A stretch of 64,000 nt of DNA from Antitrichia curtipendula. Its lineage: Eukaryota > Streptophyta > Bryopsida > Hypnales > Leucodontaceae. The DNA lies in contig OX579637.1 of assembly GCA_951230915.1 (NCBI GenBank), forward strand, positions 2,790,001 through 2,854,000. The letters are read 5' to 3'. This document shows, one piece after another, positions 63,649 to 64,000 of this stretch. Both the position numbers and the translations under genes were made by a program. The notes under the pieces are model-generated. The model saw nothing but the letters and a program-made list of their open reading frames with translations. It was not told the origin of the DNA and ran no database searches. Position 1 is the first letter of the stretch; every line of letters begins with the position of its first letter.

Positions 63649-64000
63649 TGGCGGAGTATAGCGAGCCCAAGTCCCGTAAATCTACGGTCACTACCCGGAT
63701 GGTCTATCCTTTGTTACTAGCTGGCCCAGCCACATGGAAATAATTAGAGAAGGACTTGATTCACATAGGATGTGGCGGGTTAATATGGAGGTCGTGGAAC
63801 TTAAAGAATAAGGAGATTATCTAGAAACTCATCCTGGGCATCCTGAACCAATATGAATTGACAATGAAGAGTTGACCCGTAGTTTGGATAGAAGAGATGT
63901 GGGCAAATGTTTATGCATTTAAGAAGAGCGGAACCGAAATGGCCTCCCGAACAGACAATTATGCCACTGGAAAGTTTCATAATCCGGCCAATGCTAAAGA
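63649..64000 (+). pseudogene. gag-like ORF, second copy, 5' part (runs off the window)
   Basis: ATG 63649: 'MAEYSEPKSRKSTVTTRMVY', 'LAGPATWK', TAA, 'LEKDLIHIG', further TAG and TGA codons, 'EEMWANVYAF', 'MASRTDNYATGKFHNPANAKD'. It matches 'TEEMWRAIYNFW' and 'MARQKDEFIWGKFQGVVNPKD' of the 57-kb copy. Divergent and broken. The remainder lies beyond 64000. Confidence 0.6.

Overview
This window looks like repeat-rich nuclear DNA from a plant, probably a seed-free land plant or streptophyte alga. The evidence is direct: GT-AG introns of about 90 to 660 bp, short runs of the plant-type telomere motif TTTAGGG/CCCTAAA, AT-rich intergenic DNA, and transposase families I associate with such genomes. 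The lineage is an inference and the species is not identified. I see no convincing single-copy host gene, rRNA or free-standing tRNA. Nearly every recognisable coding stretch belongs to a mobile element, and most are broken by stops or frameshifts.

Layout. 1-1.3 kb: two blocks of degenerate short repeats. 1.3-4.9 kb: AT-rich DNA without genes. 5.5-6.2 kb: a 58-bp tandem array in which each unit carries a 21-bp palindrome; it directly precedes copy A of a DDE-like 'GHTHDDID' (DUF7869-type) gene (6.3-9.15 kb, + strand). A tRNA-related repeat follows and is split by a 10,018-bp Mutator-like element (9,603-19,620) with a perfect 9-bp target-site duplication. That element carries two divergent genes: a SWIM-type MULE transposase (- strand) and a gene whose product resembles a degenerate beta-class DNA N4/N6 methyltransferase (+ strand). 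21.7-28.2 kb (- strand): copy 1 of a multi-exon gene with a ParB-like segment and an FCP1/HAD-phosphatase-like segment. 33.4-38.3 kb (+ strand): copy B of the DUF7869-type gene, interrupted by a 721-bp inverted-repeat insertion. 43.1-54.6 kb (+ strand): copy 2 of the ParB/FCP1 gene in the same exon order, with a third, divergent DUF7869-type gene (copy C, - strand) nested in it, plus a 1.2-kb tandem-repeat insertion. 54.9-58.5 kb: a gag-like ORF (- strand) between inverted repeats. 58.7-61.4 kb: decayed CACTA-type and coiled-coil fragments. 63.6-64.0 kb: the start of a second gag-like ORF.

The most unusual pattern is that each gene family has its own short, imperfectly repeated palindrome placed in its introns and 5' flank: TTTAGCGC-N5-GCGCTAAA (copy A), AGGTCGAGTCGACCT (ParB/FCP1 gene and DUF7869 copy B), GGAACC-GCGG-CCGC-GGTTCC (methyltransferase-like gene), and CATCCGGAGATCTCCGGATG (copy C). 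Arms diverge but stay paired in many copies. Together with a ParB-like domain, a methyltransferase-like accessory gene and divergent two-gene layouts, this suggests element-specific DNA or RNA recognition sites. That is inference. Two other window-wide signals are an excess of in-frame TAG over TGA and TAA in the decayed ORFs, and several unrelated tandem arrays that share a repeat period of about 177 bp.
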